Below, one piece after another: positions 13,339 to 22,149 of a DNA stretch of 26,893 nt (the stretch's first letter is position 1; each line of letters opens with the position of its first letter). The notes below the pieces were generated by a model. The model saw only the letters and a program-made list of their open reading frames with translations. It did no database searches and had not been told where the DNA came from. A program made the translations under genes and the position numbers. Location: contig JAJZXZ010000001.1 of NCBI GenBank assembly GCA_021806185.1, positions 1-26,893 of the forward strand. The letters are read 5' to 3'. This DNA comes from Microcaldota archaeon. GTDB taxonomy: Archaea > Micrarchaeota > Micrarchaeia > Micrarchaeales > Micrarchaeaceae.

Positions 13339-16300
13339 TCACATGAACCTTGAGAGGTTGAACTGCTTTGACCCGCGCTCTGACGCAGCTGTCCCGAAGA
13401 CTGTTTCTATCTCCTCCTTTATGAGGTTGAGCCTCTGCTTCATGTAGGGTTCGAGGTCGTACCTGTCTGCGAGGTTTATTGCCATGCTCAGGTACTTCTC
13501 TATGCCACCTTTTGATATTGTCAATATTATCCTGCCGCCGCATCTCGTGCATTTGCCAACTAGTGGAATCCGCCTGTACTTCGCGTTGCATGAGACGCAC
13601 CTGAATCCCTGCTCCGAATAGGAGTGGAGGTTGCCCATAAGATCGCGGATGAAGTGGCTGGATATCAGCCTTCTCGCCGTGTCGCGCCTGTCTATGCTGT
13701 AGAGCTTGTCCATCAGCTTGAATTGCAGCTCGACCTTTTCGTCCATAGTCTTGAGCTTGGTGTATATGCTCTTCTTCGGCGCATCGTCTATCGCATGCGT
13801 TGTGCTCTCATGCGTGAAAAGGAAACCGTCGAATACTGACTTTGTGTTCAGCCTGTCTGCGATGCTCTCCACCTTTACGTCCGAAGGGGATGCCCGCTCG
13901 GTCGTCTTATTGTAGAAAGATATCCCATAGCTCGGCACTGTCTCCATCTGCCATGCCTCATCATCCACCTCCTCTGGATGCACGTTGACGGTCAGTATGA
14001 GGGGTGCGTCCATCGTCCCGCCTATCATGCTCGGCAGGTATCTCCTTGAGAAATTTATGAGCGCATCAAGAAGCAGCATTGTGGTGTCCTCGTCTCCGTC
14101 GCAGTTCCTCCTCCTCGCCGCTAGCGTGAAAGGGTGCGCGAATCCTACGTTCGCATCGGTAAACCCTATTACCCTGCCGAGGACCCCGGCTGACGTGTGC
14201 GGCGAGAGCGTTACGACATACTGGCCGATCATGTCATCTACATTAGCGGCGTTGTAAAACGGATCGATCCCATAATACCTCACAAGAAGGTCATCCACGA
14301 ACTTCGCCACCCTCAGCAGATGCTCTGCGCACTTCCTGTTGATCACAAGGTCCTGGTGCCTCATCTCAACAAGCTGCCCGTCGTTTTCCAGCTTATTCCC
14401 CATGTAATCATGCGTATAGCCCAGCTTTGCAAGCATCTCTAGGCTGGTCGACACCTCTTTGGGATAGAAGTGCGTCATTGGGGCATCTGTGGCGTCGAAC
14501 CTGCTCGTACCATCCTTGAAGGTGTATATGCCATGGACGCTGCGCAGTATCCCTTTCTCTAGCGGCTCGGGGACCTTGTCGCCGCTTGTAAGGCCTTTTA
14601 CCCCTTTGACCGTCTTGATCTGACCTCCCATACCGAGCTTCGCAATTGCGCTATCCATCGCCCTCGCTATGCTCATGGTGCGCACGCTGCTTCCTGTCGT
14701 ATGGCCACCGCAGCTCGCGCACCTTGAATCGCTGCTTCTCTTGCCGCAGCTTGTGCACCTCCGCTCTATGTAGGCCCTTACGTTGTGGACCGTGCAGAAT
14801 GCGGAGCTGAGTTGCTCCCCGCCAGCCGGGCACCTATAGCTTGCCAATTCAACCTCCACTCCTTGGCTGCCCATCTGCTTCCTCTCGCCCATGTACGCTT
14901 TTGATATGTTGCGCTCCTTACCTCCTGCTTCTCCTATAGGGAACAATACGTTCGGCGCAGGCTTCATCAGCCTCTCCCTGGCTTTCTCGGGCCTTCCGAT
15001 CCTGGCGCCTACCCTGAACGAGCGCTGCATTACCCTGAACGGCGCTACTGCATTGAGCGCCGTTATTGGATCATCGCCAGTATACTTTACCTGCTTCAGG
15101 TCTAGCTTTTCTCCTTTGACAAAGCCTAACGTTGCAATCAGGCTCTGGGCATTCCCTCCGAGTATCTTTATGCTGCCGCTGTCTATGTGAGGTATGCATA
15201 GGCTCTCTATATATTGTCTGGCCGCATTTGCTAGTTTTTCTGGTATGACCAGCTCCTCGACATCGAATATGCTGCTGCCGTTATGCTTTATTTCGGATTC
15301 GGACACCGATTTAGCCAGGCTTGATAGCTCCGATACATTCAAGTCCTGGTACTCATACAAGTACATTGGGTGCATTGGTACCTTGTATTGCATTGAGAGC
15401 AGGTACGCCTGCTCGAAGCTCGGAGACTCGGGCAGCGCGTCGTTGTAGCCGCTCTCCCTGAGCTGCGCGCTCCAGAACTCCTCCACATAGCTCGACTGGG
15501 AGAGCTGTGTGCTTGTTTTCTTGAAGTCACCAAGGGTTATCAGCATGTCCCCTACGCTGATTATCTTCGCTATATCGTTCTTCACCATGCGCGCTTGCTC
15601 TGCCGTATTTATGCGCATCGCTTCGCCGCTCTTCAGCTTGACAAATGGCCCTTCTATCGTATCGACGGGCATCGCTACGCTGCCCTTGCCCGGCTTCTCT
15701 ATCTTTACCTGCGTACCTACCGCTATGAACTCATCAAGTATTATCATCGTAGCCGGGCTGAACCCCTTTGCTGCCATGCCCGTAAGCCTTGACCTGCCAT
15801 ACCTCAACCTGAAAGCGCCGCTGTGGTCAGGATACGCTATCACCGGCCTGCCTCCGACAAGCTCTGTAAGGAATGCCGGGTCGTGGTGCCCCTCATTCGG
15901 GTTCTGCGTTGACTTACCGACGCGTATTGTAGCGCTCAGCCAGCCCCAGTCCAGCCCGACGGCCTTGGAGTACTTCATCACGTTCTTTGCCTTCTGAGCT
16001 ATCCCTTCGCACGTGACGAGAGCTACGCCGCCACGTACCCTATTGGTCATGAGAGTTGCATTGCCGTCCAAGTCGATTCTCTTTATGTTCCTGTGCACGC
16101 TGACCTCTAGCTCCTCGGTTGGCAGCCCGTCTATGCAGACCGGGCAGTTCTCGAGTATCACCCTGATGTCCTGCTCGCTCGGGAGGTACTGCAGCCGTGC
16201 TGCTCTGGTATGATAGAGCATTATCTCCTCGATGCACCGCTCCACCTCAACCTTCTGAGCCTTGTACTGACCTATGCCGAAGAACCTTCTCGCATAGTCC

Positions 16301-16767
16301 CCCAGCACCACGGAAAGCGCAACGCTTGTCCCGCCTGCCGAACGTATAGGGCCCGCGTATAAGATGGCAAGATAATCGGTGCCATCGGGATTCCTATGGA
16401 ACTCTATGCCAGGCATGCCCTCTGTCGGTGCCACGAGTATCCCTTCCGTGAGTATTGAGAGCCCTACGCGCAGGGCCAGCGTTATCCTCTGTTTTGTGTC
16501 CATGGCAAACTTTTCATTGGTGCATATCTCTTCCACCATCTTGAATGCAAGATACTGCCTGTCCTTTGCGCTGTGCTGCTTCTCACGTATCATTGTGGCT
16601 ATGCCTTCGAAACCTATTATCCCCTCGACCCTTGAGGCCAGATCCGGCGCGGGTTTTATTTCCACGCTCATCTCTGGATCGTACCCCTTTGCACGGGCCT
16701 TGCCTGCGACTGAGTATGCGGCGTCTGCTGCCCTGCTAAGCATTGCGAAGTACTCGTCTATTTCCAT
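13339..16767 (-). CDS. polC: DNA polymerase D large subunit DP2
   Basis: Catalytic subunit of the archaeal replicative polymerase PolD. The active site NCDGDED (D890, D892) is followed by LLLDALINFSRRYLP and the MDAPLILT strand. The N-terminal AGPIRSAGGT block is conserved. A Cys-rich region at about 645-690 (CTSCG...CASCG) and a C-terminal zinc ribbon at about 1057-1078 (CVSC...CTRCGG) are present. There is no intein at the usual insertion site, and 1142 aa is a normal inteinless length. The last residues, KQFNLSRFM, fit a QxxLxxF PCNA-interacting peptide. It overlaps the end of DP1 by 10 bases and is probably translated from the same mRNA. Confidence 0.97.
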   Translation of the reverse strand: MEIDEYFAMLSRAADAAYSVAGKARAKGYDPEMSVEIKPAPDLASRVEGIIGFEGIATMIREKQHSAKDRQYLAFKMVEEICTNEKFAMDTKQRITLALRVGLSILTEGILVAPTEGMPGIEFHRNPDGTDYLAILYAGPIRSAGGTSVALSVVLGDYARRFFGIGQYKAQKVEVERCIEEIMLYHTRAARLQYLPSEQDIRVILENCPVCIDGLPTEELEVSVHRNIKRIDLDGNATLMTNRVRGGVALVTCEGIAQKAKNVMKYSKAVGLDWGWLSATIRVGKSTQNPNEGHHDPAFLTELVGGRPVIAYPDHSGAFRLRYGRSRLTGMAAKGFSPATMIILDEFIAVGTQVKIEKPGKGSVAMPVDTIEGPFVKLKSGEAMRINTAEQARMVKNDIAKIISVGDMLITLGDFKKTSTQLSQSSYVEEFWSAQLRESGYNDALPESPSFEQAYLLSMQYKVPMHPMYLYEYQDLNVSELSSLAKSVSESEIKHNGSSIFDVEELVIPEKLANAARQYIESLCIPHIDSGSIKILGGNAQSLIATLGFVKGEKLDLKQVKYTGDDPITALNAVAPFRVMQRSFRVGARIGRPEKARERLMKPAPNVLFPIGEAGGKERNISKAYMGERKQMGSQGVEVELASYRCPAGGEQLSSAFCTVHNVRAYIERRCTSCGKRSSDSRCASCGGHTTGSSVRTMSIARAMDSAIAKLGMGGQIKTVKGVKGLTSGDKVPEPLEKGILRSVHGIYTFKDGTSRFDATDAPMTHFYPKEVSTSLEMLAKLGYTHDYMGNKLENDGQLVEMRHQDLVINRKCAEHLLRVAKFVDDLLVRYYGIDPFYNAANVDDMIGQYVVTLSPHTSAGVLGRVIGFTDANVGFAHPFTLAARRRNCDGDEDTTMLLLDALINFSRRYLPSMIGGTMDAPLILTVNVHPEEVDDEAWQMETVPSYGISFYNKTTERASPSDVKVESIADRLNTKSVFDGFLFTHESTTHAIDDAPKKSIYTKLKTMDEKVELQFKLMDKLYSIDRRDTARRLISSHFIRDLMGNLHSYSEQGFRCVSCNAKYRRIPLVGKCTRCGGRIILTISKGGIEKYLSMAINLADRYDLEPYMKQRLNLIKEEIETVFGTAASERGSKQFNLSRFM

Positions 16768-18278
16768 CTCTCGTCATCCTCGAAGTTTATGGTGGTGAAC
16801 CTGCCGGTCGACGCTTCGTATACCGGCAGCATGCATGGCGTTGGTATGTGCCCAGACCTCTGCTGGAAACTTGTTGTGCCCTGCCATGTGCCGCTGTTAA
16901 CTATTCTTACCCCATGGTACTCTGCGATGCCGTTCTTGTGTATGTGCCCCATGTGCAGTATGTCGGGCACCTTGTCTATGACCAGCTGGTCCTCCTTGCT
17001 AGGCACTATGACATTGCCGCCGTACACCGGCGAAAGGTGCCTGCGCTTCAGCACCTCGACCATCGCTTTCTCCGGAGCTGCGTAACTAAGGTCTGGGATT
17101 GCACGTATTATGGAATCGAGCGATGTGCCATGATATGCAAGCACATCCAGCCCATGGAGATTGATATAGCTCGGGTTTGTTACTATGTGGACGTTGTCAA
17201 GCTTGAAATCCTTGATAAGCTCCTCTCCGAGGGCAGGCTGTGGCTCCGCCCTGCCAACCGCATCGTGGTTTCCAGGCATGACGAACACGTGTATGTAGTC
17301 CGGTATCATGCTTATGAAGTTGAAAAGGAGCTTGTATTGCAGGTATATGTCGTGTATAGCGAGGTCGTACTCCTGATCTGGGTAGATCCCTATGCCGTCT
17401 GCAACGTCGCCAGCCATTATTATGTACTTTATCTTCCCGGCTATCCTGTCCTCCCTCGACTGGACCTCGCCATTCAGCCATTTTAGCATCTTCTCGAAGT
17501 TCTTCTGCATGAACTGCTTGCTGCCGACGTGTATGTCTGACATGAAGGCTATCGCTATGTCGTCCCTGACCGTCTTCTGCTCCTTTATCGGCACGTCAGG
17601 CCACAAGATCTCGTTCGCCATGAGGAACTGGTTCGAGAGCTTCCCCCGTATAGCTACGACTTCGTCGTTCACGAGGCGCTTGCTGCTATCGAACAGGCCC
17701 TTCGACTGGTGCGATGTGCCGTTCATGAACATCACTTTTATTTCTGCGGTGTCGTCCTCTACAACGACCATGATGTTCCCCTTCTTCGTGGCGATTTTCG
17801 TGGTTACCATCCCTACAATCGTGACTTCTCGCCCGCTCATGTAGCTCCTCGTGGCGGATATGCTCTGTGAGATTGCGGCGCCGGTCCTTCTTTCCTCCAG
17901 TATCCTTCTGATCTTGTCCAGCCTGTTCTTAAAGTGGTCTACGAAATCGTCTATGCTGCCCCCTGTCGTGAGCCTCTCCTTGTTTGTTATCTTGTAGTAT
18001 GCATCTATTTCCGAAGCCGCGGCGGCGAATCCGGCTTTTAATTTCACCTTGACAGGCATGGGAGCCTTTTCCTTCGTTATTTGGTCCACAATCGCCACGA
18101 TCTCCTCCTTAGTGGCTATGCTCAGTCCCGCGTCGGCCTTGTGCATTTCGACAAGCCTAGCGACTACTGTATTCATCTCAGCGCCGCTTACAAGAGATTC
18201 GTCAACATCCGCTGCCAGCAGTATCCTTGCCTTCGAAAGAGTGGAAGAAAGCTCTTTTAGAGCATCTTTGCTAGCCAT
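16758..18278 (-). CDS. polB: DNA polymerase D small subunit DP1 (3'-5' exonuclease)
   Basis: Proofreading subunit of PolD, related to Mre11 phosphoesterases. The metal-binding motifs are intact: D248 and H250 in SDIHVGS, D291 in GDVADG, PGNHDA at 335-340, H383 in AYHG, and GHIHKNG at 444-450. The AEPQPAL segment after the Asn-His motif is DP1-specific. An OB-fold precedes the nuclease domain at about 150-225 (EVTIVGMVTT, NDEVVAIRGKL). The N-terminal 130 residues are helical and variable. Length 506 aa lies within the family range. The start codon is 3 bases after the UPF0147 stop, giving an operon UPF0147-DP1-DP2. Confidence 0.96.
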   Translation of the reverse strand: MASKDALKELSSTLSKARILLAADVDESLVSGAEMNTVVARLVEMHKADAGLSIATKEEIVAIVDQITKEKAPMPVKVKLKAGFAAAASEIDAYYKITNKERLTTGGSIDDFVDHFKNRLDKIRRILEERRTGAAISQSISATRSYMSGREVTIVGMVTTKIATKKGNIMVVVEDDTAEIKVMFMNGTSHQSKGLFDSSKRLVNDEVVAIRGKLSNQFLMANEILWPDVPIKEQKTVRDDIAIAFMSDIHVGSKQFMQKNFEKMLKWLNGEVQSREDRIAGKIKYIIMAGDVADGIGIYPDQEYDLAIHDIYLQYKLLFNFISMIPDYIHVFVMPGNHDAVGRAEPQPALGEELIKDFKLDNVHIVTNPSYINLHGLDVLAYHGTSLDSIIRAIPDLSYAAPEKAMVEVLKRRHLSPVYGGNVIVPSKEDQLVIDKVPDILHMGHIHKNGIAEYHGVRIVNSGTWQGTTSFQQRSGHIPTPCMLPVYEASTGRFTTINFEDDERWK

Positions 18279-18281
18279 GTG

Positions 18282-18548
18282 TCATTCTTTGATGGCCTCA
18301 AGCATGCTAAGTATGCTCCACAGCATAGTCCTCGCCTGCGCCGGCAAGTTTATGTCATTGCTGACGCCGTCTATGCTGTATATGGCGGATGCTATCCTTA
18401 CAGTATCATCGCCTTTTTCGTTGAGCTTAGCCTTTGCTTCGGCAATCGCTGTTCGAACATTCTTTGGTACGCTGGTGTCATTCAGCAGCATATCCATCCT
18501 AGCGGATATCTGGACAATCATCTCCGCTATCTTCTTTTCATCTGCCAT
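18282..18548 (-). CDS. UPF0147 family protein, 88 aa
   Basis: Small helical archaeal protein of the UPF0147 family, recognised by NDTSVPKNVRTAIAEAK, the VRIASAIYSIDGVSND segment and the closing LPAQARTMLWSILSMLEAI. The biochemical role is unknown. GAGGGTG precedes the ATG by 5 bases. It leads the DP1-DP2 operon, only 3 bases from DP1, which ties its expression to replicative polymerase here. Confidence 0.9.
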   Translation of the reverse strand: MADEKKIAEMIVQISARMDMLLNDTSVPKNVRTAIAEAKAKLNEKGDDTVRIASAIYSIDGVSNDINLPAQARTMLWSILSMLEAIKE

Positions 18549-18592
18549 ACCGTCACCCTCTATAATAAGCAGAACTAATTTGATGAAAGAAG

Positions 18593-18600
18593 TATTTATA
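18593..18600 (-). promoter_or_regulatory. TATA box of the UPF0147-DP1-DP2 operon
   Basis: TATAAATA on the minus strand predicts transcription from about 18570. The resulting leader of about 22 nt carries the GAGGGTG Shine-Dalgarno at 18554-18560. Confidence 0.55.
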
Positions 18601-18668
18601 GTTATCTGATAGGGTTATTGCCGCCTTTTCTACGCCCAAGGAGTATAAGTGGGATGACATCAAGAGAT

Positions 18669-19604
18669 TTATATCGTTATGTGGAACGCCATCCTGACGT
18701 ATGTGCCTAGCAGTATTGTGATTACTGCTGCACCGAGCGAAAAGGCGAGTGTCTTGCCAACGCTTCTGGCTATACTCCTATCGCTCGCGAGCGCTATCAT
18801 TGACGATGTGATTACCAGGACTATTGACGTTAAGATTATCGCTGTGGCTATACCGGCTGCACCGGAGTACCCGAATGCGAACGGCGCAAGCGGGAATGCC
18901 GTGCCAATCAGATAGAATATACCTACATAGAAGCCGGAGGATTTCGCGGTTGGAGTGGCGCTGGCGACAGCAAATTTCTTGTCTATGTCCTTCTGGTAGC
19001 CTGTGGAAAGGTACGCGCCAGATGCCATAGAGAGCGTTCCGGCTATTGCGGTTATGCCGCCTGCCACGAATACAAGGTATGGGGTCCTGAGCGCGGCGGC
19101 AAGCCCAACTACAACGGCGAGCAGCTCTACCAAGCCGTCGTTCATCCCGAACATCACATCGCGTATGTTGTTGAAAAACGTGTTCCTGCCGACAAGCCAG
19201 TCCTCCAGTTTAGCCTCATCATTGTACTCGCTCTTCCGGACCTTTTTTATTATCTCCTCCTCCTTGCGCGAGAGACGCGATGCGCTTATCGCTTTTGTGA
19301 AACGCTTGTGGTGCCATTCCTCCATGTGCTCTATGAGCTTCACGGTAACAGCAAGTCCGAATATCGCCTTGCAGAGCGTTACGAGGAACAGGTCTGGGCC
19401 TGCCTTGGCTTTCGGCCTCTCAACCCCGTTCTCTTCCAGGAATTCTCCCCATAGGTTCGCGTGCTTGGCCTCCAGAGCTGTCAGCTTTTTGATGGCCTTT
19501 GCCACATTTGCGTTCCTCTCCGATTTCAAGAACGCCGCGTAGGCATCCCTGTGCAGTATCTCATCTTTATACAGCAAGAGCACGGATTTTGTTTTTTCGT
19601 TCAT
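18669..19604 (-). CDS. ferritin-like domain fused to VIT1/CCC1 iron transporter, 311 aa
   Basis: Two-domain membrane protein. Residues 1-135 form a rubrerythrin/ferritin-like four-helix domain with candidate di-iron ligands E15, E45 and H48 (EAKH), E95 and H98, and further Glu near 115-130. Residues about 140-311 are a VIT1/CCC1 membrane domain with five helices, opening RDVMFGMNDGLVELLAVVVGLAAAL and containing LSMASGAYLS. Fusions of this kind (the MbfA-like class) export or sequester Fe or Mn. The ATG at 19604 follows the polX stop by 13 bases; a TTG at 19631 would overlap polX. With no separate promoter visible, it is probably read from the polX transcript. Confidence 0.9.
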   Translation of the reverse strand: MNEKTKSVLLLYKDEILHRDAYAAFLKSERNANVAKAIKKLTALEAKHANLWGEFLEENGVERPKAKAGPDLFLVTLCKAIFGLAVTVKLIEHMEEWHHKRFTKAISASRLSRKEEEIIKKVRKSEYNDEAKLEDWLVGRNTFFNNIRDVMFGMNDGLVELLAVVVGLAAALRTPYLVFVAGGITAIAGTLSMASGAYLSTGYQKDIDKKFAVASATPTAKSSGFYVGIFYLIGTAFPLAPFAFGYSGAAGIATAIILTSIVLVITSSMIALASDRSIARSVGKTLAFSLGAAVITILLGTYVRMAFHITI

Positions 19605-19617
19605 CCGATCATGCTCG

Positions 19618-21348
19618 CTATTGCTTCCCAAGCCTTTTTATCAGTTCCTTAAGCGGCAATGCATTCAGCACCCTGTCTTTGGTCAGCCATCCTCTCCTTG
19701 CTGTTCCAACACCGTACCTCACCATCGAATATTCATGCGTCCTATGGGAATCCGTGTCTATTGCAAACATCACCTTGTACTTCGAGACAAGCATTATGTT
19801 TGTGTCGTTTAAGTCCATCCTCCTAGTGGAATTTATCTCCATCGCCACGCCGTTCCTCTCTGCGGCTTCAGCCACCTTCTCGAGATCGACCTGGTAGGGC
19901 TCGCGCTCTCCGACTATTCGCCCCGTAGGATGGGCAAGCACATGAATCATCCCGCTGTCAATCGCCTTGACTATCCTCTCGGTCATCTGCTTCTTATCCA
20001 TTTTCGTGCTATTGTGCACCGCGCCCAGGACGCAATCCATCTGCCTTAGGGTCTTGCTGCTAAGGTCCAACGACCCGTCTTTCAGTATGTCGCACTCTGC
20101 GCCCTTCAGTACGGTGATCTTCCCGTCAAGCCTGTCGTTAAGCTCGTCCACGCTCTTCAGTATCTTCTCGAACCCCTTGTCATCCTTGCCGTTCGCTATA
20201 CGAGTGCTTTTTGTATGGTCTGTATTCGCTATGTACTCATAGCCAAGCTTCTGCGCAGCCTCGGCCATCTCTTCAAGGGTGTTGGCGCCGTCGCTCTCTT
20301 TTGTGTGGGTATGCAGGTCCCCGCGGATGTCTTTCTGCTCTACAAGAACCGGTATCTTGTGCTTCAGCGCGAGCTCGACTTCGCCTCTCGCTTCCCTCAT
20401 CTCAGGGGGCACCCACTGCATGCCGAGCTTCTCGTATATGCTCTCCTCCTCAGCTCCGCCGATGTTCCTGTTCCTCCTATCAAAGAGGCCATACTCATTC
20501 AGCTTATAGCCCTTCCTTACGGCTATTGTCCTTGTCTGTATGTTATGGTCTCTGCTGCCTGTGAAGTACTGCACAGCCGCACCGAAGCTCTGCGGCTCCA
20601 GCACACGCAAATCGCAGTTCAGCCCCAGCTTCAGCGTCACCGTAGACTTCGTAGGGCCCTTTGCTACCACTCCGGATACCTCTTTCATCTTCGTGAAGAA
20701 GTCCATCACCTCCTCGTTCCTTTTTGATATCACAAGTATGTCAAGGTCGCCGACCGTATCTCGCATCCTCCTTGTCGAGCCGGCTATCATGACCCGCTCT
20801 GTCAGGCCGCTATCTTTGAGCTTCCTGACCAGCGTTTCCGCTTCAGGAAGTGCATCGCCTATGAACATGCGCCCCTTGCTCGCCTCGTATACGCTCAATC
20901 CCTTTAGAATCGCATCCTCGCTTTTTTCGCCGAAGCCTTCCAACCCGCTTATCTTGTGGGACGCTATGGCCCTTTTCAGGCCTTCGATATTCTTTATGCC
21001 GAGTTCCTTGTAAAGTGTTATCGCTTTCTTTGCTCCAACGCCGCTTATCGCAGTGAGCGAGGCGATGTCAACAGGATACTTCCTCTTCAGCTCCTCGTAC
21101 TTCTTTATCTTGCCAGTCTTGATGTACTCCTCTATATGCCCAGCTATCGACTTCCCTACGCCAGGCAGCTCCATCAGCGCTTTCGTCCCTCCCTTTTTGT
21201 AGATATCCTCTATTGGCTCCTGCAATGTCTCTATTGTCAGGGCTGCTTTCTGGTACGCCCTCACCTCAAACCTGGCTGTAGGCTTCTCACTTAGGCTGAG
21301 CAGCTTCGCTATCACATTTAGGATATCGGCGATGCCCTTGTTCTCCAT
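19618..21348 (-). CDS. polX: DNA polymerase X / PHP domain protein, 576 aa
   Basis: Repair polymerase with three parts. An N-terminal 8-kDa-like and helix-hairpin-helix region includes LPGVGKSIA and ISGVGAKKA. The palm and nucleotidyltransferase domain has GSTRR at 190-194, catalytic D201 and D203 in VGDLDIL, and D246 in CDLRVL. The C-terminal PHP domain has H346 and H348 (DLHTHT), NTDHT, KGAECDI, LGAVHNS, LAHPTGR and DTDSH. The PHP metal ligands look complete, so a 3'-5' exonuclease or AP-endonuclease-type activity is expected, as in bacterial PolX. Length 576 aa matches bacterial and archaeal PolX-PHP. It is upstream of the ferritin-VIT1 gene in the same direction. Confidence 0.95.
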   Translation of the reverse strand: MENKGIADILNVIAKLLSLSEKPTARFEVRAYQKAALTIETLQEPIEDIYKKGGTKALMELPGVGKSIAGHIEEYIKTGKIKKYEELKRKYPVDIASLTAISGVGAKKAITLYKELGIKNIEGLKRAIASHKISGLEGFGEKSEDAILKGLSVYEASKGRMFIGDALPEAETLVRKLKDSGLTERVMIAGSTRRMRDTVGDLDILVISKRNEEVMDFFTKMKEVSGVVAKGPTKSTVTLKLGLNCDLRVLEPQSFGAAVQYFTGSRDHNIQTRTIAVRKGYKLNEYGLFDRRNRNIGGAEEESIYEKLGMQWVPPEMREARGEVELALKHKIPVLVEQKDIRGDLHTHTKESDGANTLEEMAEAAQKLGYEYIANTDHTKSTRIANGKDDKGFEKILKSVDELNDRLDGKITVLKGAECDILKDGSLDLSSKTLRQMDCVLGAVHNSTKMDKKQMTERIVKAIDSGMIHVLAHPTGRIVGEREPYQVDLEKVAEAAERNGVAMEINSTRRMDLNDTNIMLVSKYKVMFAIDTDSHRTHEYSMVRYGVGTARRGWLTKDRVLNALPLKELIKRLGKQ

Positions 21349-21376
21349 GTTCTCTATTCCGGTTGCGAAAAGAACG

Positions 21377-21382
21377 ATTTTA
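21377..21382 (+). promoter_or_regulatory. shared AT element between polX and the transglutaminase-like gene
   Basis: ATTTTA lies 25 bases before the ATG at 21405. Its complement (TAAAAT) lies about 32 bases before the polX ATG at 21348. In this 56-base divergent spacer one element may serve both directions, each with little or no leader. Confidence 0.35.
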
Positions 21383-21404
21383 GCACTTTGTATCCATATT
21401 AATA

Positions 21405-22004
21405 ATGGTGGATATGGGGGAGGATTTGGACGTTGGTAGGGTCAGGACTCTTGAAAAGCTAAACAGGCTATACCTAGCGATAATATCGAGGTACAGGGAT
21501 TATATCGAGGAGCACGAAAGCATATCTTTGGCGGAGCTGCCTGTGCTGGTGACCCCGAAGAACGTGGCGGTCGCTGCCAAAGTCGACGAGATTAAATCCT
21601 CTTTCGAAAGGTACGATTATGAAAAAGATTTTAGGGAGGCCGGCACTGCGGCTTTCGAGTTCGTCAGGAACAACGTGGATGACGTAGTCCTGCCATTGCA
21701 GTTCTGGCTTGCCACGGAGGAGACGCTCGCATTCATGATGGGCGACATATTGGATAGGTGCGCACTCCTATGCTCGATACTGATCGCCCTGGGCAACCCA
21801 TCGTCCAAGGTTGCCGTAGTGATGAAAGGAGATGCCAGAAGGATATTCGTGCATTGCGAGTTTTCCGGAGCCGTGTACATGTTCGACCTCGGCGACGGAA
21901 TAAGGAAGTTCGCTACAAAGCAGGAACTGGTCGCCTCGCTGAACATAGACGCGGATACGACAGCTTATGAATTCAACGACATGACGCAGACCGACATCAG
22001 TTGA
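21405..22004 (+). CDS. transglutaminase-like fold protein lacking the canonical Cys, 199 aa
   Basis: Residues about 100-165 resemble a transglutaminase/cysteine-protease core: MMGDILDRCALLCSILIALGNPSSKV aligns with the usual GDCxDxAxLLxSLLRALG helix, then H150 and D161 fall at about the positions of the catalytic His and Asp. The expected nucleophile Cys position is I115; C119 and C123 are nearby but one and two helix turns away. The protein may therefore be non-catalytic. The N-terminal 95 residues are helical and charged. No signal peptide. Promoter spacing suggests a leaderless start at 21405. Assignment is by pattern, so moderate confidence. Confidence 0.6.
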   Translation: MVDMGEDLDVGRVRTLEKLNRLYLAIISRYRDYIEEHESISLAELPVLVTPKNVAVAAKVDEIKSSFERYDYEKDFREAGTAAFEFVRNNVDDVVLPLQFWLATEETLAFMMGDILDRCALLCSILIALGNPSSKVAVVMKGDARRIFVHCEFSGAVYMFDLGDGIRKFATKQELVASLNIDADTTAYEFNDMTQTDIS

Positions 22005-22024
22005 TCCATGTCCAGGTTTGCAGT

Positions 22025-22141
22025 CTACCTTCTGCTCCGTAGATATGTGCGCCTGTGCGCCCTCTTGAGGCGCCTGACCTTCTGCACGTTCCTGTATCGT
22101 TTGCCTATCTTCCTCTTTCTTCTTGAAACGGTCTTTTGCAT
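22025..22141 (-). CDS. 38-aa highly basic protein downstream of deoxyhypusine synthase
   Basis: An uninterrupted ATG-to-TAG ORF of 38 codons. The product is 50% basic: 13 Arg and 6 Lys, with segments SRRKRKIGKRYR and VRRLKRAHRRTYLRSRR, and no acidic residue at all. This composition is typical of tiny ribosomal proteins such as eL39 and eL41, but I see no clear match to either. It starts 8 bases after the deoxyhypusine synthase stop, and a GGTGA Shine-Dalgarno overlaps that stop codon, so it would be translationally coupled. It ends 20 bases before the convergent transglutaminase-like gene. A chance ORF cannot be excluded, but spacing, Shine-Dalgarno and composition all favour a real gene. Confidence 0.6.
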   Translation of the reverse strand: MQKTVSRRKRKIGKRYRNVQKVRRLKRAHRRTYLRSRR

Positions 22142-22149
22142 TTATTCAC

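Noticed and set aside
13339..16767. Intein in DP2
   Set aside because: Some archaeal DP2 genes carry one, but the sequence through NCDGDED is continuous and the length is that of an inteinless protein.
16743..17486. 247-codon plus-strand ORF antisense to DP1
   Set aside because: It overlaps clear DP1 coding sequence with all phosphoesterase motifs; the antisense product has no recognisable domain.
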